Below are positions 34,044 to 47,761 of a stretch of 64,000 bases of DNA, piece by piece. Source of the stretch: Drosophila persimilis. Lineage: Eukaryota > Arthropoda > Insecta > Diptera > Drosophilidae. Where the stretch lies: the NCBI RefSeq assembly GCF_003286085.1, contig NW_020825358.1, forward strand, positions 1,037,501 through 1,101,500, read 5' to 3'. The notes beneath the pieces are model-generated. The model was given only the letters and a program-made list of their open reading frames with translations, was not told where the DNA came from and made no database searches. How positions within the stretch are numbered: position 1 is the stretch's first letter; the number at the start of each line of letters is the position of its first letter. The position numbers were made by a program, and so were the translations under genes.

Positions 34044-35416
34044 GCGGTTAAGGCCAAGCTGCCCAAAGACCTAGAACTTTTCGGCAAAGGTTTGGCTGGC
34101 GGGAGTGGGTCAAATTGTTATTCTGGTTTTGTTGTTTCGGGCACGAGGCGCGCATTCATTAAAGTTTTAGTCAAATCCATAAATAGATGACTTTGTCTGT
34201 TAGCCAAAAGTTATGAAAGTACGAACTTTTCCTTATGGAAACATCCGAGAGAAGCGAACAGACAATCATTTATCTTAGTATCAGAGAGTGCGGATTGGCT
34301 CGATATTTTCAATACTTTTCATACAAATTCTTGATGAATTAATTTCTCTCTTTAAGACTTCGAATTCTACCACTCTGATTCGATTTTCAAACCATAACAC
34401 CAGCACCTTTAAAGTAGTTACACTTTATGACGTGCCAGCATCAATCGTTGCTAGAAATGGTTCCACCTATGAAAATCTGTAAATTCCTGCACTTTTCTTC
34501 CAGCTGTCATGGGGCGGGACTTGCTCTGACGTTCCTTTTAGCTTCAGCTTTTCCTTAACTAATGCCATTTGATAGATCATCTTTCTCCGGACCGAGAAAT
34601 ATGATTTTTGACTGCTGTTTCGCCTGGTGCTTCAGCTTCAGCTTCAGCTTGTTCTTTTGGAGCTTTTACCTTCTGTCTGTCGAGCAACGCATCATTTCGT
34701 TGCTCTTAATCCTTTTTGCACACTTCCTCCACTCTCTCTCTCTCTCTCTCTTTTTGCCCCTCACATGCAGTCAAACAAAAAACCTTGATAATGGCAGCAC
34801 ACAGATACACAATTCAGACACATATGCAGGCAGGGAGGACGAGGCCTCGCCTCGCCTCGACTATATATCCGTTTGCGCATATATGCCAAGGATTAGTGAA
34901 CATGAATGTTGATAGGCGGCGTTTCCAGTGTTTGACAGATGAGTTTTATGGGTTTTTGCGCTTGTCATGTGGAGATGTCTCCGTCTACCCATCCATATAA
35001 GTGTGTGTGTGTGTGTGTGTGTGTGTCTCCCCCGACTACGTTGGGCGCCATAATAGCGCCCCGAAATTGAAAGCATAAAACTCAATTAAAGCAACTTTAT
35101 GTGCAGTCATTTCTCCGGTTTATGTTTGCAGTAAGCCTCGCGACATGTCTCCTTTCTCCTCTGTCCCCTGTGTGTGTCTGTGTGTGTGCACCTGCCACAC
35201 CCTCCTACGCTCCTGCCCCATTGCCACTTGGACGAGTAGAGGAGCAGCAGAGCACTTGCCGCCTGACATTTCCTAATTGCACGTCAACTTCAACGACAAC
35301 GGATATTGAAAGAGCTCTCTGCTCTCCCGCGGAGGCGGGAGCGGGAGCGGGAGCGATGGAGGGGTTCTAGGTTCTTGCCAAATTGAAACTGCAAACAACT
35401 TCATTTTGGCTGTCTC

Positions 35417-35452
<36 letters not shown>

Positions 35453-36007
35453 ACAGACAGAGTTTGCTAAACTATTCAAAAACCCGCCAAATATTTAACC
35501 ACTCCCCCTACCGCCGCCCACTAAAATCTCTGGTTAAATCTGCAGCAGCTCAAACTGCAATTAGTGGTGGGATGGCAATGCCTGTCGTCCTGTCACGCTG
35601 CCATCTCTAGCTGCAATCTTTGAGAGAGCATACCTTTCCGCAGGACCCTCTTCCTTTCGGCATTCCGAGGTAATTTGTTGTAACTGCATCATTTAACATT
35701 TGAAAGACTACTGCAGAAATGCTAAAGGGAGCAGCACACAATTTCTTCTGGAGAGCTTGCCCTTTCGTGTGAATACTTGAGTGCTTGCTCCGGCTTGCCG
35801 AGAGAGCATCCTCTGCCAGACCGCCTCCACCCCTTGAATGGCTGCTACTTTAGTTGCCATTTGCTGGAAACGTTCAAGGGGACAGGACGCAGGACGAAGT
35901 GTGTGAGTCTATCGGTTGCTAGTTAAGGATAATGGGAACAGACAGCAGTTAATGTTCCGAAAAAATGCACTACAAAAGTGTTACAAAAAACGAAGTAAAG
36001 GAAAGCA

Positions 36008-36072
36008 AAGGAGCAGGAGCAGTGGCAGTGGCAGTAGCAGTGGCAGTAGCAGTGGCACTAGCAGTAGCAGGA
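36008..36072. repeat. GCAGTG/GCAGTA hexanucleotide array
   Basis: About ten imperfect units of a six-base motif. In the plus frame it would encode Ser-Gly repeats, but no real gene encloses it. Confidence 0.85.
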
Positions 36073-36539
36073 AAAACTATTCCGACACAGACAGGAGAGC
36101 AGTGGAATGTGCTCTGTGCTTCTGTTATTTTATAAACTTTGACTTGGCTTCTGAGATTCCTTCCCTTTCCCCGTTTAAGTGGTGCTTTGTCTCTGGAGGG
36201 AACAGCGAGAGCGAACAGTGATTGAAAGTAAGAAATTAATTAGCTCCTGGCTATACTAAAGTTAGAGACAAAGCGATTGCCTTTGATCAGCTCAAAGTTA
36301 AACCATTTTGATCAAGTCAATTAAAACTAGATTTAATACTTGCCAAAAGACAAACAGATATGCAAACCAAATACACTTACATGCAGTCCCAAGTCAGTCC
36401 CCAAAACTTGACTCTCTGTCAAACTTATTAAGCCCATACCCAGCCGAAGAGAGCCTTCCAAAAGTTGGTCATACAAATCATTTGGCTCCGCAAGAAAGTC
36501 GACAACAAATAAGTTTAAGTACATTTAACTTTTTGGGGC

Positions 36540-36573
<34 letters not shown>

Positions 36574-38925
36574 TACTCAAGAGATACTCATGCGAGGGGA
36601 GATGAAGGAGCTGTGTTGCCTCGAGTATTCATTAAAAATCAAACAAAACTATGATCAAGAACTTTGACTGGCAATTGCATTACATACAGATCTATTTCGC
36701 TTCATTCCGAGGCAACTTTCCGCATGCATATTAATTAAGCAGCCAAGTAATCAGCAACTAAATTAGCATATATATCAGTCAGTCAAACAGTCAGTCCGTC
36801 AGAGAGCCCTCAAATTAGCGGGAGAGCGAGAAGAGCAGGTGAGGCCGTACCCAACTTTGCAACTTTGCGGAGTGAAAAAAAGGGAAAAATAAAAATGAAA
36901 CTTATTAATTTTGTTTGTCAAAGTTTGAGGACGACAACAGGCTGCGAGCGAACCCCATGTGCATGTGTCACTCCATCAAGGACCAGCAACAGCGACAGCG
37001 ACAGCGACAGGGCCAGAACCAGGACCAGGCACAAAAGGAGGCGGCACGAGGGCTGGAGCTCTCGTTAATTAGGGTGTGAAAATAATTTGCCACGTTCTGT
37101 TTGCCTGTTGAGGCAGAAAAATGCGAGACCAAAATGATGGCCAAGGGTGGTGCCCGGGGGCAAATGAGGAGTACGTGAGCTGGTGGAACAATTAAGAGGA
37201 TTCCTACACCACCACAGAAAAAAGGTACTATAAATATACATATACAATAAATATATAAGGAATATACATCAGAGCATATAAAAAAGGAGAGAGAGAGAGA
37301 GAGAAATTTATGGTATATATGCTATATAGTAATTGAATGATGGAGCTCCTCTCCAGCTTGGAGGAGAATATCCCATCTTGGTGCCCACCTTTATGCCAAA
37401 GGGATGGTTATGCGTTGATTTTGATTCCATAAAATCGATTAATGCTTGCCTCTAGCAAAACACCGTCTAACTATTCTGATTACGCTTTCTTTGATTACGC
37501 TATACGTTTTTTTTCCTTTTTTGCCTATTTAAAATCAAATCAAACAAAGCTCTCATTATCAGCTCTTCAATTTTCCACTTTTCGCAGCCTTTCTCTCTCG
37601 CTTTCTTCCCGCTAAACTTATAATGAAGCAATGTAGCGTATCATCAGCTGCCATCTAGCCGTGCCCATTCCCTACCCTTTTTCCACTTCCAGTTCGGCAC
37701 TGCCACACAGCCACTCTGCAATCAAGAGGCAAATATTTCCATAGTTTTTCTTTGGCTCTGGTTTGCCTTGTTCTTCTTTGCTTTTTCGGAAAACAATCTT
37801 GGCCATACTTTACTGCCACTACAAACACGGCAAACGGCAACTACCGCTCATTAAGCCAAAAGGGAAGGAATGAAAAACAACCATAAAAATATCAATTTTA
37901 TGTTTGAACAATGCGCCACAAAGTGAGTGCCCCCCAGGAAAGAGAAAGAAAGAGAGACAGAGAGATAGAGAGAGAGAGAGAGAGAGAAGGGGTATGAGAT
38001 ATGAGATGCGATATTGATGATTTTGCCCAAAAACCAACAAAATTTTCTGCCCCGCCTCGCTGACTCTCGTGATGCCTTTCAATAATCATAATAACGTTGA
38101 TGATGGCGCCGCCACATGGATATATCCCAGGAGATGACTCTTTGGTATGCTGTGGTGGAGGGGGGTTGGTGGGGTGGGGAGCAAACATCATCATCGTCAT
38201 CATCAGAAATTGCTCAATCAGTGCGGCGGCGAGGCTCCAGCTTCAGCTCCGGATCCGGGTCCTCCCTTCAAAGGGAATATGCAAAAGTGCCCCGCCACAA
38301 AGTGGGCCTTCCATCCTCAATCTGCCCCTTTGGTACGAGTATTGTAACTACCGCTATAAGATATGAAAATGACGGCACACACCTACAACATCAACGGCAG
38401 CGGGGGCAACAACAGCTTGATGGTTAGGTCCAGCCATAAACTACATGGCAACGCCTTGCAGCAAAAGTTTCAAGTAGCTGCATAGTCTTTAAATTTACGA
38501 TGCAGGGCGGCCCCATGCCACATCTTTGTACCCCAAAAAATAAGCGAAACAGAAGCGAAGCCGAAGAAGCACCAGGCAAAGGCCAGCCCAAGCGTAACCA
38601 AGAGCACAGGCAGGAAGTACTATAGCATGGTAGAAGGCAGCCATTACGCTTGGCGATGGCAGCGTGACCCGATCTCGGGGTCACCACAAGGATGACAAGG
38701 AAATGCCATCGTTGATGGGAAACGTTTCGGGCTCTCTGGACGAGATTTGGATATCTAATTTTGGTGCAAAAGGTTTATGATACGCTTTACTCACGATTTT
38801 CTATCGCTTTTCCCTGAAGATTTGCCTCTATTGTTGCCATCTCTAATTGCGAAAGTTGGCTGGGACTTGGAACGTTTGCTAACTGCCAGCGGCGGCCGGA
38901 AACATAGCTCTGCATGAGGCAGAAG

Positions 38926-38926
38926 T

Positions 38927-38956
<30 letters not shown>
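38926..38956. repeat. CAG trinucleotide array
   Basis: About ten uninterrupted units, creating spurious open frames on both strands. Confidence 0.9.
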
Positions 38957-38959
<3 letters not shown>

Positions 38960-41518
38960 GGCAGTACTACCAGAAGCAGAAGAAGAAGTAGTACAACCAG
39001 AAGAAGCACACGAAGAAGAAGAAATAGTGGCTGAGAGGCAGAGGCAGAGGCAGGGGCAGAGGAAGAGGCAGATGGCGAGAGAGAAAGATGATAAAGAAGA
39101 GGCACCGACCAGCAAGCAACCGCCGACGTTGCCGCGCCGTTGCTGCCGTTGGTGCAGTTGCCTTTAATTTAGCGCCCATTGCTGTGCTTGCGCTTGACAC
39201 GCCCCCTTTTACCGCCCACAAACATGCCCACACACACACATATACACACATTCACACCCCACTTGCCCGTTGGGGTAATTTTAATAGACTGCAACAGTCT
39301 CAAGTTGCAAAGTTGATTTGCCAGTGGTCTTCCTCCCCATGTCCTGTCCTGTCCTGCCGGGGTACTTCTTCGGCCCTTGCTCTGAGGGCCACGTCCCCCC
39401 ATGCTGGGCACAAAAACTTTATGGTCCCCACGCCTTCCTAGTGCCCAGGTCTTGGTATTCGTTTTCTATTTAGTACCTTGGATCGGTCTGTTTTTTGGGA
39501 GTATATGGGTTGGTAATTTCTAGATATTTCTATATGAAAGCATCAGATTTTATGCTTATACTTAATACGTAATTAATTCTTATTCTGGCCCCAAAATCTG
39601 TGCTTTAAAATTAAGCCGGAAACCATTGTCTGGTGTCCCCGCAAAGTATGCTATGAAAAACGGTGAGAAACAGAAAAGGATCTTCAACTATTCAATTGAT
39701 GAACTAATTTACAGGGCATCGTTGATTCGATGAGCATTCCCTACTAATTTGTTTCATTTTATAGTTTGCCGCTACGGGGCTTGGGGGAAATGGCGTTTTC
39801 TTACTGCCACTGAGCGACTGAGACTGAGACTGCGACTGGGCAGTTTTCTCAGGGCTCAGGGCTCAGGGCTCAGGGTATTCCCATTGCCTCGCACCACCAC
39901 ACCATCACACCCCACAACCTTCTATAGTTCCCCCCCAGGGGGCCTGGTAACACTAAACTGCATGCCAAAAAGCAAACTAAAGGGTAAGGCGAAAGCAGGA
40001 GAAGGACAGGAGAAGGGACTGCTGGTGGGTGTGGGTGTAATTGTGGGTGTGTGTCGGCAGTTCTCTGCACTTTGGTTTTGTTTCGTTCATTGGAATTTAT
40101 GTTCAAATTTCATGAAAAGAACTTGTTTTCCAGCCCCGGCTCCATCTCCTGTAACAAAAATGTTTGTGCATCGGTGTGTGTGTGTGTCTTGGCTTATTAA
40201 ACATCAACAGTAAACGCCTCCAGGGTCCCTGGCTCTGGCTCTGGCTCTGGCTGTGGCTCTGGCTTGCGGTTTTCTCCTTCCTTCCTCTTCCGCTCTTCCG
40301 CTTGCTATCTTTTTTTCCCCAGTTTTTAGAAAATTATAAAATTACCATAATTAGTGTGTGTTGATATACGATGAAAGTTTTGTAAGCTGATTTATACGAT
40401 ACGCTCCGCCGGAGAAAGGGGGAAATTCGGTAAAATTCCATTTTAGCTAAGAGGATTTCTTCTAATTTTTTATTTTTCATTTTGAGTGTTGGCCATTTGA
40501 TATGAGACTCCAGAAGCCCCATAGATAATTTTAGTTCGTCCGGTGAATGCTAATAAACTCCAGCTCAAACTCAAACTCGAACTCTTTTTGGCAATTAAAA
40601 GGTGTAAAATGCAAAATGATACGTTGCCAAAAAGTTTCGCTCAACTTTTTTGGGGGCTTTCTCCAGGGGCGAGACTTTTCCCGGAAAGAGTTTAAATGAA
40701 TCATGTTTGAATGCTTATTGTACCCTACTCCATTACTCTTCTGTTCTTTTCCTGTGCTGTTCTGTTCATTTCACACTTCATTCTAATCTGTTAACTTTTC
40801 GGTATTTTGGCACTGCCTGAGCTATCATTTTTTGTGCATTGTTTTCGTCGCTTGCCAAAAAAGCGTCTACAAATTTGGATTACCTATTGACTTTGGGGCC
40901 AGGTTGGTTGGGCCTACACCCAAGCCACACACAAAGGCTACTGCTACTGCCACTGCCCCGAATATTCGTACATTCGCAAACGCATGAACACACAGTCTGC
41001 CTCCGAACGGGGTTTTCTGGGAGCAACTCACATACGATGGCCGTGGCCGTTATAACCTTCTCGATGACCTTTTATTGACCTTCTGGGCGGAAGAAGCTCT
41101 CCGTGGCTATTACTGAAGCAGCATCGAGTGGTGGGTGGAGGAGAGTGAAGTGAAGTGATGTGGAGGAGCGGAGAGGAGAGGAGAGGAGCAACACTGGGAA
41201 CATAAACGCCAACACATAACAGTAAACATATTTCATGCACTTTTTATTCGATTGGCCGTAGCTTCGGTCCGGATACGTGAATGCTGGATTCCGCACTGCT
41301 TCGGTATCGGACCCTTGTTCTGGCTCCTGTGCCCTGTGTGTCCTGGGTCCTGGGTCCTGGGTGCTGGGCTCTGGCTCCTGGCTGCTGGGTGTCCTGCTTC
41401 TGACTGGCCTCTTCGCATTTTACGAATTTCAGTTACATTTTTGCATATGCAATTCTGATCTCCGTTTTGCGGTTACAATGCTCTTTCATGATGCCTGCGG
41501 TTGTTGTTGTTTTTGGTG

Positions 41519-41578
41519 TTGCTGCTGCTGCTGCTCTTCCTGCCGCTGCCGCTGCTGCTGCTGCTGCTGCTGCTGCAC
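41519..41578. repeat. CTG trinucleotide array
   Basis: Two blocks of CTG/TGC units separated by variant units. All overlapping frames are open across it for this reason alone. Confidence 0.9.
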
Positions 41579-43130
41579 TTGTAAATGACAGAAGCAGAAG
41601 AAGAACAGGCAGTGCCAGTGCCAGTGGCAGTGGCAGTGGACACTGGCAGGCAACAGTAACCAGTAGTAGCTGCCGCAGCAGAGGAGTCGACTGCGGCAGC
41701 CAATTGGCAGCACTGGCCCAATATCCTTTTGAATAAAACGCAATGCTGCGGAGTGCTGCGGGAATTGGTGGCAAGCAGGCCTGCCCTTTTGGTTTGAAGT
41801 TGAAGCCCAATGATTCGCTGGCAATTGTAATAAATACTCTTTCTAGGGTTATCTAGATGGGGGAATGTCGAGCAGATATGTATTGATATACGAAGATATA
41901 TTTCTGGGAAGTTTCGCCTATCAACACATAGAGCTGTTAGGCCTGGCCCTAAGAATAACAATAACAATAAGAGATTGTTATACTATTTCTGAATATTTTG
42001 AATACTCCTTGAGAAGCATTTGTTGAAGCTCGATAGGCAGGATAGGATATAGACAGATCTATTTTTCAGTATAATACTAATATGCCAGATTGGCCTTAAA
42101 TCTTTGTTCCAAAGACACTCTCACGTATCATTCCCATCATTAATGAGGCCATTGCTCATCTCAGGTTGAGTTTAAGATTATCTTACATTATTTTGGATGT
42201 ATTTTCAGACTCCTTTGTTGTTCTGCATTTATTTTTTTAAAGAGTATTACATGCAGTACAATTGCCCCATTCTTGTTGCTGCTACAGCCATTCTGCTGCT
42301 GGTATTGCTGCCGATGGCAGTAGCCCCTTTTACAGTTGCAAAAACTGCAGTGTAATGTAATGCATGTCCCACACACGCATACACTTGCCCCAACAATCTG
42401 TACACCCCCACAACCACACAACCACACACCCACACACACACAAACAAACGCACACATATCGCAGACCGCCCATATCCTGTTTGTTTTTGTTCACCATCGC
42501 CTGCTGCCTGCTGCCTGGTGCCTGGTGCATGGTGCCTGTGGATGGTAGTACCCCTGGCAGGGCTGCCGCTTGTTAGCCCCGGCGTCTAACACGTCGAGCA
42601 TTTGTAGTTGTTATCAAGTGCAGTATTTAACTGCAGCAATTTTTACAGTTGAATTTGTAGCCCAGCCCCAGCTGTAAGCGTGGGTAAGGGCGGGTGCAAG
42701 CAAGGGCTGGGATGGGCGGAAGGGTTGGCCTGCAATGCAATTTAGATTTCAATCGAAGCGTATGCGCTGTGTCCCGATGCGAAGCAATGGAATTGTTTGT
42801 TAACATTGAAATTTATGCACTTTACAGACAGCAAACCCCTTGACAAACTCAACTATAACTCAACTCCCACGAAATATGCATCTCTCCCTACCAAATATGC
42901 CATTAAACTATTGCTATCGGAGGGTTTTTGGCGGCGCCACGTCTCGGGGCGTCTCAAGCTCGTCAATCATGTTAATTATAACAAATCTGTCACGTACTGA
43001 ACATTTTCTAGCAAAAAAACAACAGGGAAAATCCAAATCAAAAATAAGAATAAAAGTAACCAGAACGCAGGAAAAGACACGAAGCGAATGTCGGTTTGGA
43101 GTCTCCTCCAGCACCTCCTTTCCTTCTCCT

Positions 43131-43178
43131 CCATGATGATGATGATGCTAAAGACGATGATGATGATGATGATGATGG
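43131..43178. repeat. GAT trinucleotide array
   Basis: Two blocks of GAT separated by CTAAAGAC. Confidence 0.9.
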
Positions 43179-45065
43179 GGAGGGGAGGAGAGGTGGTGCT
43201 TGATTTTATGGCAGTGGCGTGCCCGTAAGCGATTTTTAAATTGCTCTGCTCTGCATAGACACAGGATCCAAAGGATCCAGGACACGGAAAGCACATTGTT
43301 AGTGGAGGGTGAAAAATTCCAGTAGTGGCAGCAATGGCAGCAATGGCAGCAGTGGCAGCAGCAGCAGCGTCACGTGAAACGTGTTGCACTGGTCAGGAAT
43401 GAGTGCAGCAGGAGATGGAGCAGCGACATGGCCAAAAGACAAAGACCCGATAAACTCTTATCCCTGAACCATTATTATCCTTGACGGTCTGTCCCTTTGC
43501 CCAGCTGGCAAATGCTTTGCAAATTGAGTTTGTTAATGGGGCACTTGCAGAAAGAAATCAAATAGAAAATGCTGCATTATATGTAAGTATGATACGATCG
43601 AAGGAGTACAAAGAGCAGCAAGTGCGCTACCAAGAATTATAGAAGGACTACGGGACTGTAACAAAATACATGCATACACACACATGACTCGGGACTGTAC
43701 CAAGTATGATAGAAAGAGCAAGAGCAGTGGCCTGGGCGCGAATCTTCATCGAATACGCAGGGCAACTTAGTTGCCAAAAGCCGAAACGTGTATCCCCCAA
43801 TCGCTGTGTGTGTGTGTGAGTTTAGTCATGTGCGTGTCTGCTGTAAAAAGCAATGGCAATGTTCGTCTATAGAAATAAAACAGAAATGCATTCAGACGGA
43901 AATGCAAATAAATCTTAGTCACTGCAAAAAGGCAATTGGCTTTGGGTCAGCCTCGCCTCGCCTCGCCTCAAACTCGAACTCAAACTCAAACTCAGACGCC
44001 CCTCAGTCTCCTTTGTTCGCAAATGTGGATGGATGTGGGCAGAACATTTCGTGCGTATTTATATAATGCCACACACATGCCATACACACACAGATAGTAC
44101 ATGAACATCCTACTATATCTAATGCGAGCGTAGAGATTGTTCCATTCAATTCCTTGTGCGACTTGTGTGACCTTTTTGGGGGATATTTGCATTTGCATTT
44201 CGTTTGGGTGGCTGGGCAAATTGTAAAGGTGCAACACAATGTGGAATAACAATGAATGTCGACCACTTATCGAATGTCTTTGGCTATTTATCGAGTATTT
44301 ATGGGCTACGTGAAGCTGGGCAATCTGTATGTTTCAATCGAAAGAGTCTCTTTTTCCACTCATCTAGTAATCGAATGCCATTATGGTTTATGGCCAATAT
44401 TTATCGAATATTTATTTGATTATTTATTGAGTTAAGCTTCAATTGGATAAGGAATTGCATTCAATTGAGGGAGTACAAGACCACAGACACAAAAATATCT
44501 CTCTCTTAATTCAATACCAACTAAAAAGGAAATTCCTTTTAGCCACACACACACACACACACACACTACATCCTCCACTCACAGACACATATGCATATAA
44601 GAATCGGTAAAAGATTTCGCCCATCAAATGAATTTCAATGCTGCTGTGGAGAGTCAGTAAAACAATTTCGAAGATTTGTTACGGATTTGCACCCAACTCA
44701 ATGCAAATTCCGAACCCCAGAAGCCACGACTCGGACTCCACTGCCAGAAGGATAACGAGAGGAGCACGAGAGCATTGAAAACAGAATGAAAAATATAAAA
44801 TAAAATGAAAATCAAATCAAATAAACGGAAAATGAATGCGAAAACGGGAAAACAGAAAACAGAAAATAATAAAAATAAACTTTAACCTAATGCTAATAAT
44901 GTGCAAATTTTAAGCAGTTCTTGCTGCTGCCCCAACGGGTGCCTCGGGGCGCTAGTTAGTATTTATGTCTGTGCTAGGCTTAGGGAGACAATCGCCAGGC
45001 ATTAGCAGGACATTCTTCCCCCAGGACATGGACATGGCCGTCGTCTCTGAGCTGTTTGTCTTTAC

Positions 45066-45122
45066 CGGGAGCCCGGCAACCCGGCAACCCGGCAACCCGG
45101 CAACCCGACAACCCGACAACCT
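45066..45122. repeat. array of a 9-base unit (CCCGGCAAC)
   Basis: Six to seven copies of the 9-base unit, the last two with CCCGACAAC. It lies about 100 bases downstream, in minus-strand terms, of the exon-like segment 45224-45334. Confidence 0.9.
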
Positions 45123-45223
45123 TTTCCCTGATCTGCATATTTAAAATATCTACTGTCTACGCATGACCTGCCATATGCTGTTACTACCTTCCTGTCACCA
45201 CCCACCCCGCACTCACCACCCAC

Positions 45224-45334
45224 CTCTTCCTGCAGGTTGGCAGGATCTACCATAAATGTCCTTGCATTCAGTGGCTGTCCATATGGATATGCTTGTGCTT
45301 CTGCTGCTGCTTTTGCATCCTCGAGGGCTTTTGT
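45224..45334 (-). CDS. probable internal coding exon of an unidentified minus-strand gene
   Basis: On the minus strand a pyrimidine-containing stretch ending GTTAAG (AG at 45336-45335) is followed by 111 nt open in one frame. A donor follows (GAAGAG then GTGGGT, GT at 45223-45222). A stronger GTGAGT donor lies 7 nt further. With the first donor the exon is exactly 37 codons, phase 0 at both ends, the profile of a cassette exon. The peptide reads as ordinary protein: acidic-Ala helix-like start (LEDAKAAAEAQ), a YPYGQPLN turn, then RTFMVDPANLQEE. There is no low-complexity DNA apart from one GCA run. I do not recognise the family, and no neighbouring exon was found with certainty. Confidence 0.42.
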
Positions 45335-46258
45335 CTTAACAAATACCAAACAAAATCGCCCTTTTATTTCTATCTCGTGTGCATATTTTGGGCTTATAAA
45401 TATTTTGCCATTTTTCAACAATAAATATTTTTAAATATTTAAATGCTTAAAACCGCAAGAGCCAAAGTTTGCTGCCGTCCCTCCTGTAGCCCTTCTCTTT
45501 CTCTTTCTCTCTATCTCTATCTTTATATTTTGTGTGTGCCTTTGTTTTATTATCTCTATCGCCATTTTGTTGTGATTTTCAACAATGGAGTTTAATTTTA
45601 TCAACAACTAATACACAGACATGCATACACGATGCGATACGAGTACATGCCTCGACAAGGCCAGGATGTTGTTTAGGGTGTTTTTTTTCTTTTTGCCTTA
45701 CTCTGAGATACCCTTTGATTGGGAAGAGATATGATGACTGGATGGTTGCAGAGGATCGGAAACTGTACAACTATCGTGTGAGAAATGTGCAGAAAACAAT
45801 CGCCATGGCATGCCTCATTTAAAGGATATCCCAGCTTTCGTTGTGAACCAAAAAGTTTTTCGTTCTAATCCACCCTTCAATCAACCTCTTCCCCTGCATC
45901 TGCCACTCCTTTCTGCCTCTGGATTTTGGTTTTTGTGCTGCAGTTTTAGTTTGGTTTTCAGCTTGTCACTTTGGCATTTGGCCGTAATTGCCTTTACAAT
46001 GTTTGTGCACAGCTTGCAATATGCAACATTCGTCTCTGCATCTTCTGGGCACCATTGTTGGTGCATTTGTTGCTGCTGTTGTTGCTGTCGGTGTTTTGTT
46101 GTTGCCGGCACTGTACTGTTTGACCATCATTGGAGCTGCTTTCAATTAGGCAAATTTCGACTCCTGCGGCGCTTGCATTGTTGCGTCAACTATTATGCTA
46201 ACTAATTTGTAAATTTCCACTCAATTGTATTACAATATTCTCTCCCTCCAGAACTAGA

Positions 46259-46297
46259 GCCACCACCACCACCACCACCACCACCACCACCACCTCC
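46259..46297. repeat. ACC trinucleotide array
   Basis: About twelve uninterrupted units. Confidence 0.93.
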
Positions 46298-46514
46298 AAA
46301 CCACCCAACCACACAAAAAGCCCCACACAAATTCAAGCCAAACAAACTGTAGAAATAGAAGGAAAATACTTTTTGGCATATCCGGGTATGAGTATGGGGG
46401 TCCTGCGACAATTTGCAGGCCATTCATATGTTCTTCCTTATAATATTTTTTGGGTCGTTATTTTGTGAGGTTTTTCGTTTTTCATATTTCTTTTTTTGTC
46501 TTTTGTGTTTTTTG

Positions 46515-46750
46515 TATACCCTTGAAGAGGGTATAATGATCTTTGGATATTTCGGAATTCGTGAAAAGTTAAAATACATACTCTTGGCCAGCATTAGAAG
46601 TCGCCTATCTTTTTCAAGACAAAGTGCTTGAGGTTTCTGCCCGGCACTCTCCACAGATATGTACATCGGATAGTCCTGGGCTTATAGCAAACAATCTTCA
46701 AGGGTATTTGGTACTTCGACTCCCGAACCTATCTGTTCCTTTTCAGATTT
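46515..46750 (+). mobile_element. INE-1-like (DINE) non-autonomous repeat relic
   Basis: It begins with the palindrome TATACCCTTGAAGAGGGTAT, has an internal ACTCTTGGCCAGCAT segment and ends with ACTTCGACTCCCGAA followed by a TTCCTTTTC tail. Head, middle and tail occur in the order known for INE-1-like repeats of Drosophila. The related copy at 29406 shares the head. It has no coding capacity. The assignment is from memory of the family and should be checked against a repeat library. Confidence 0.5.
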
Positions 46751-46881
46751 TTTGTATATTTTGCGTAATTTTTACATTTACGAGCCATTAAAAATATTTT
46801 ATTGCATTTATATTTCGCTGGCTGCTTTATGGTCTGCCTCTGCTGGATATTTTTCCCGCTTCCTTGTCTCTGACTCTGACT

Positions 46882-46917
<36 letters not shown>

Positions 46918-47727
46918 GTTCCTCTCACTCCTCTGGGTGTGTGCGTTGTCTGCTACTTTGTTGTTGGGTCGCGCCGCGTGTGTGGACTCCTGATGCTGAT
47001 GATGATGACGACGTTGATTTATTCGACTCCTGTTTATGGTATGCGCTCACCTCTATCTCCTCCAACCTCCAACCTCAATCATCCGCCATTCTCGCTGTGC
47101 TCCAACAATGTTGCCCCGCCGCATTTACAGCCCAAATTTGCAAAGCGATTTCCAGCGGGGCTAAATATTTCGGAAAAGTTTCGCTTTTTGGTTGGGGCTT
47201 TGGCTTTGGTTAACTATTTGCAATATGTTCTGTTCAATTTCCATTGCCAGAGCCATTTTTCAGGTAAAATTGAAACTTTTTCGTCTGTTCGGTCGTAGAA
47301 TTCAGATGAAAAGAAAAGATTGAAAGCTCTTTCGGGAATTTAATTTGTTTGATTTTGAGATAGATTTTCATATGAAATAGAGCCAAAGTTTGGCTTTCAT
47401 TTGTATTTGGATCTAATCTGGAATTGGAAATGGAATTGGATTTGGGAAAATATATATTCGGTACAATAAGCAAATGTTCCTGAAAATACTGAAATCCTGA
47501 AAGTTTTAAAAGATGCGCAGTATTTTCATCCACTTATAGGAAATGTATCCCTCAATGAGAGCTATCAGGCTATCTATGGCTACAATATCTTATTATTTGT
47601 GTGGAATATTTCATTTAAGAGTGACAAATTCAGTGGGCTATCTGTAGTCGCAGCTCCCCAGCTCAAGCTCCAGTCACAGTCTCAATTCCAATTCCAATCC
47701 CAATCCAAGTTCCAGCTTGAACGACAG

Positions 47728-47729
<2 letters not shown>

Positions 47730-47759
<30 letters not shown>
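47730..47759. repeat. GA dinucleotide tract
   Basis: Uninterrupted GA run of about 30 bases. Confidence 0.95.

Positions 47760-47761
<2 letters not shown>

Larger units (their letters stand above)
25345..45223. other. gene-poor DNA rich in simple repeats, 20 kb
   Basis: No gene recognised. It contains an ATGG array (25694-25724), GA/CT tracts (27958-27987, 29286-29309, 34013-34043, 37966-37986), CA/GT tracts (32501-32522, 34999-35026, 35416-35447, 36541-36566), CAG-type arrays, an INE-1-like relic at 29406 and recurrent GGCTCT hexamers. A weak exon-like plus-strand frame at about 36397-36505 lacks a good donor site. Confidence 0.5.

Noticed and set aside
36397-36505. Plus-strand exon-like frame behind CAG
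   Set aside because: The peptide looks plausible but the only donor (GTTTAAGT) is poor and no partner exon is seen.
41433-41967. Several long overlapping frames with poly-Gln, poly-Ala or poly-Ser
   Set aside because: All arise from one CTG array that is open in every frame. No splice context or conserved protein is seen.
45066-45122. Short regular repeats resembling a CRISPR array
   Set aside because: Units are contiguous 9-mers without spacers, in a eukaryotic genome.
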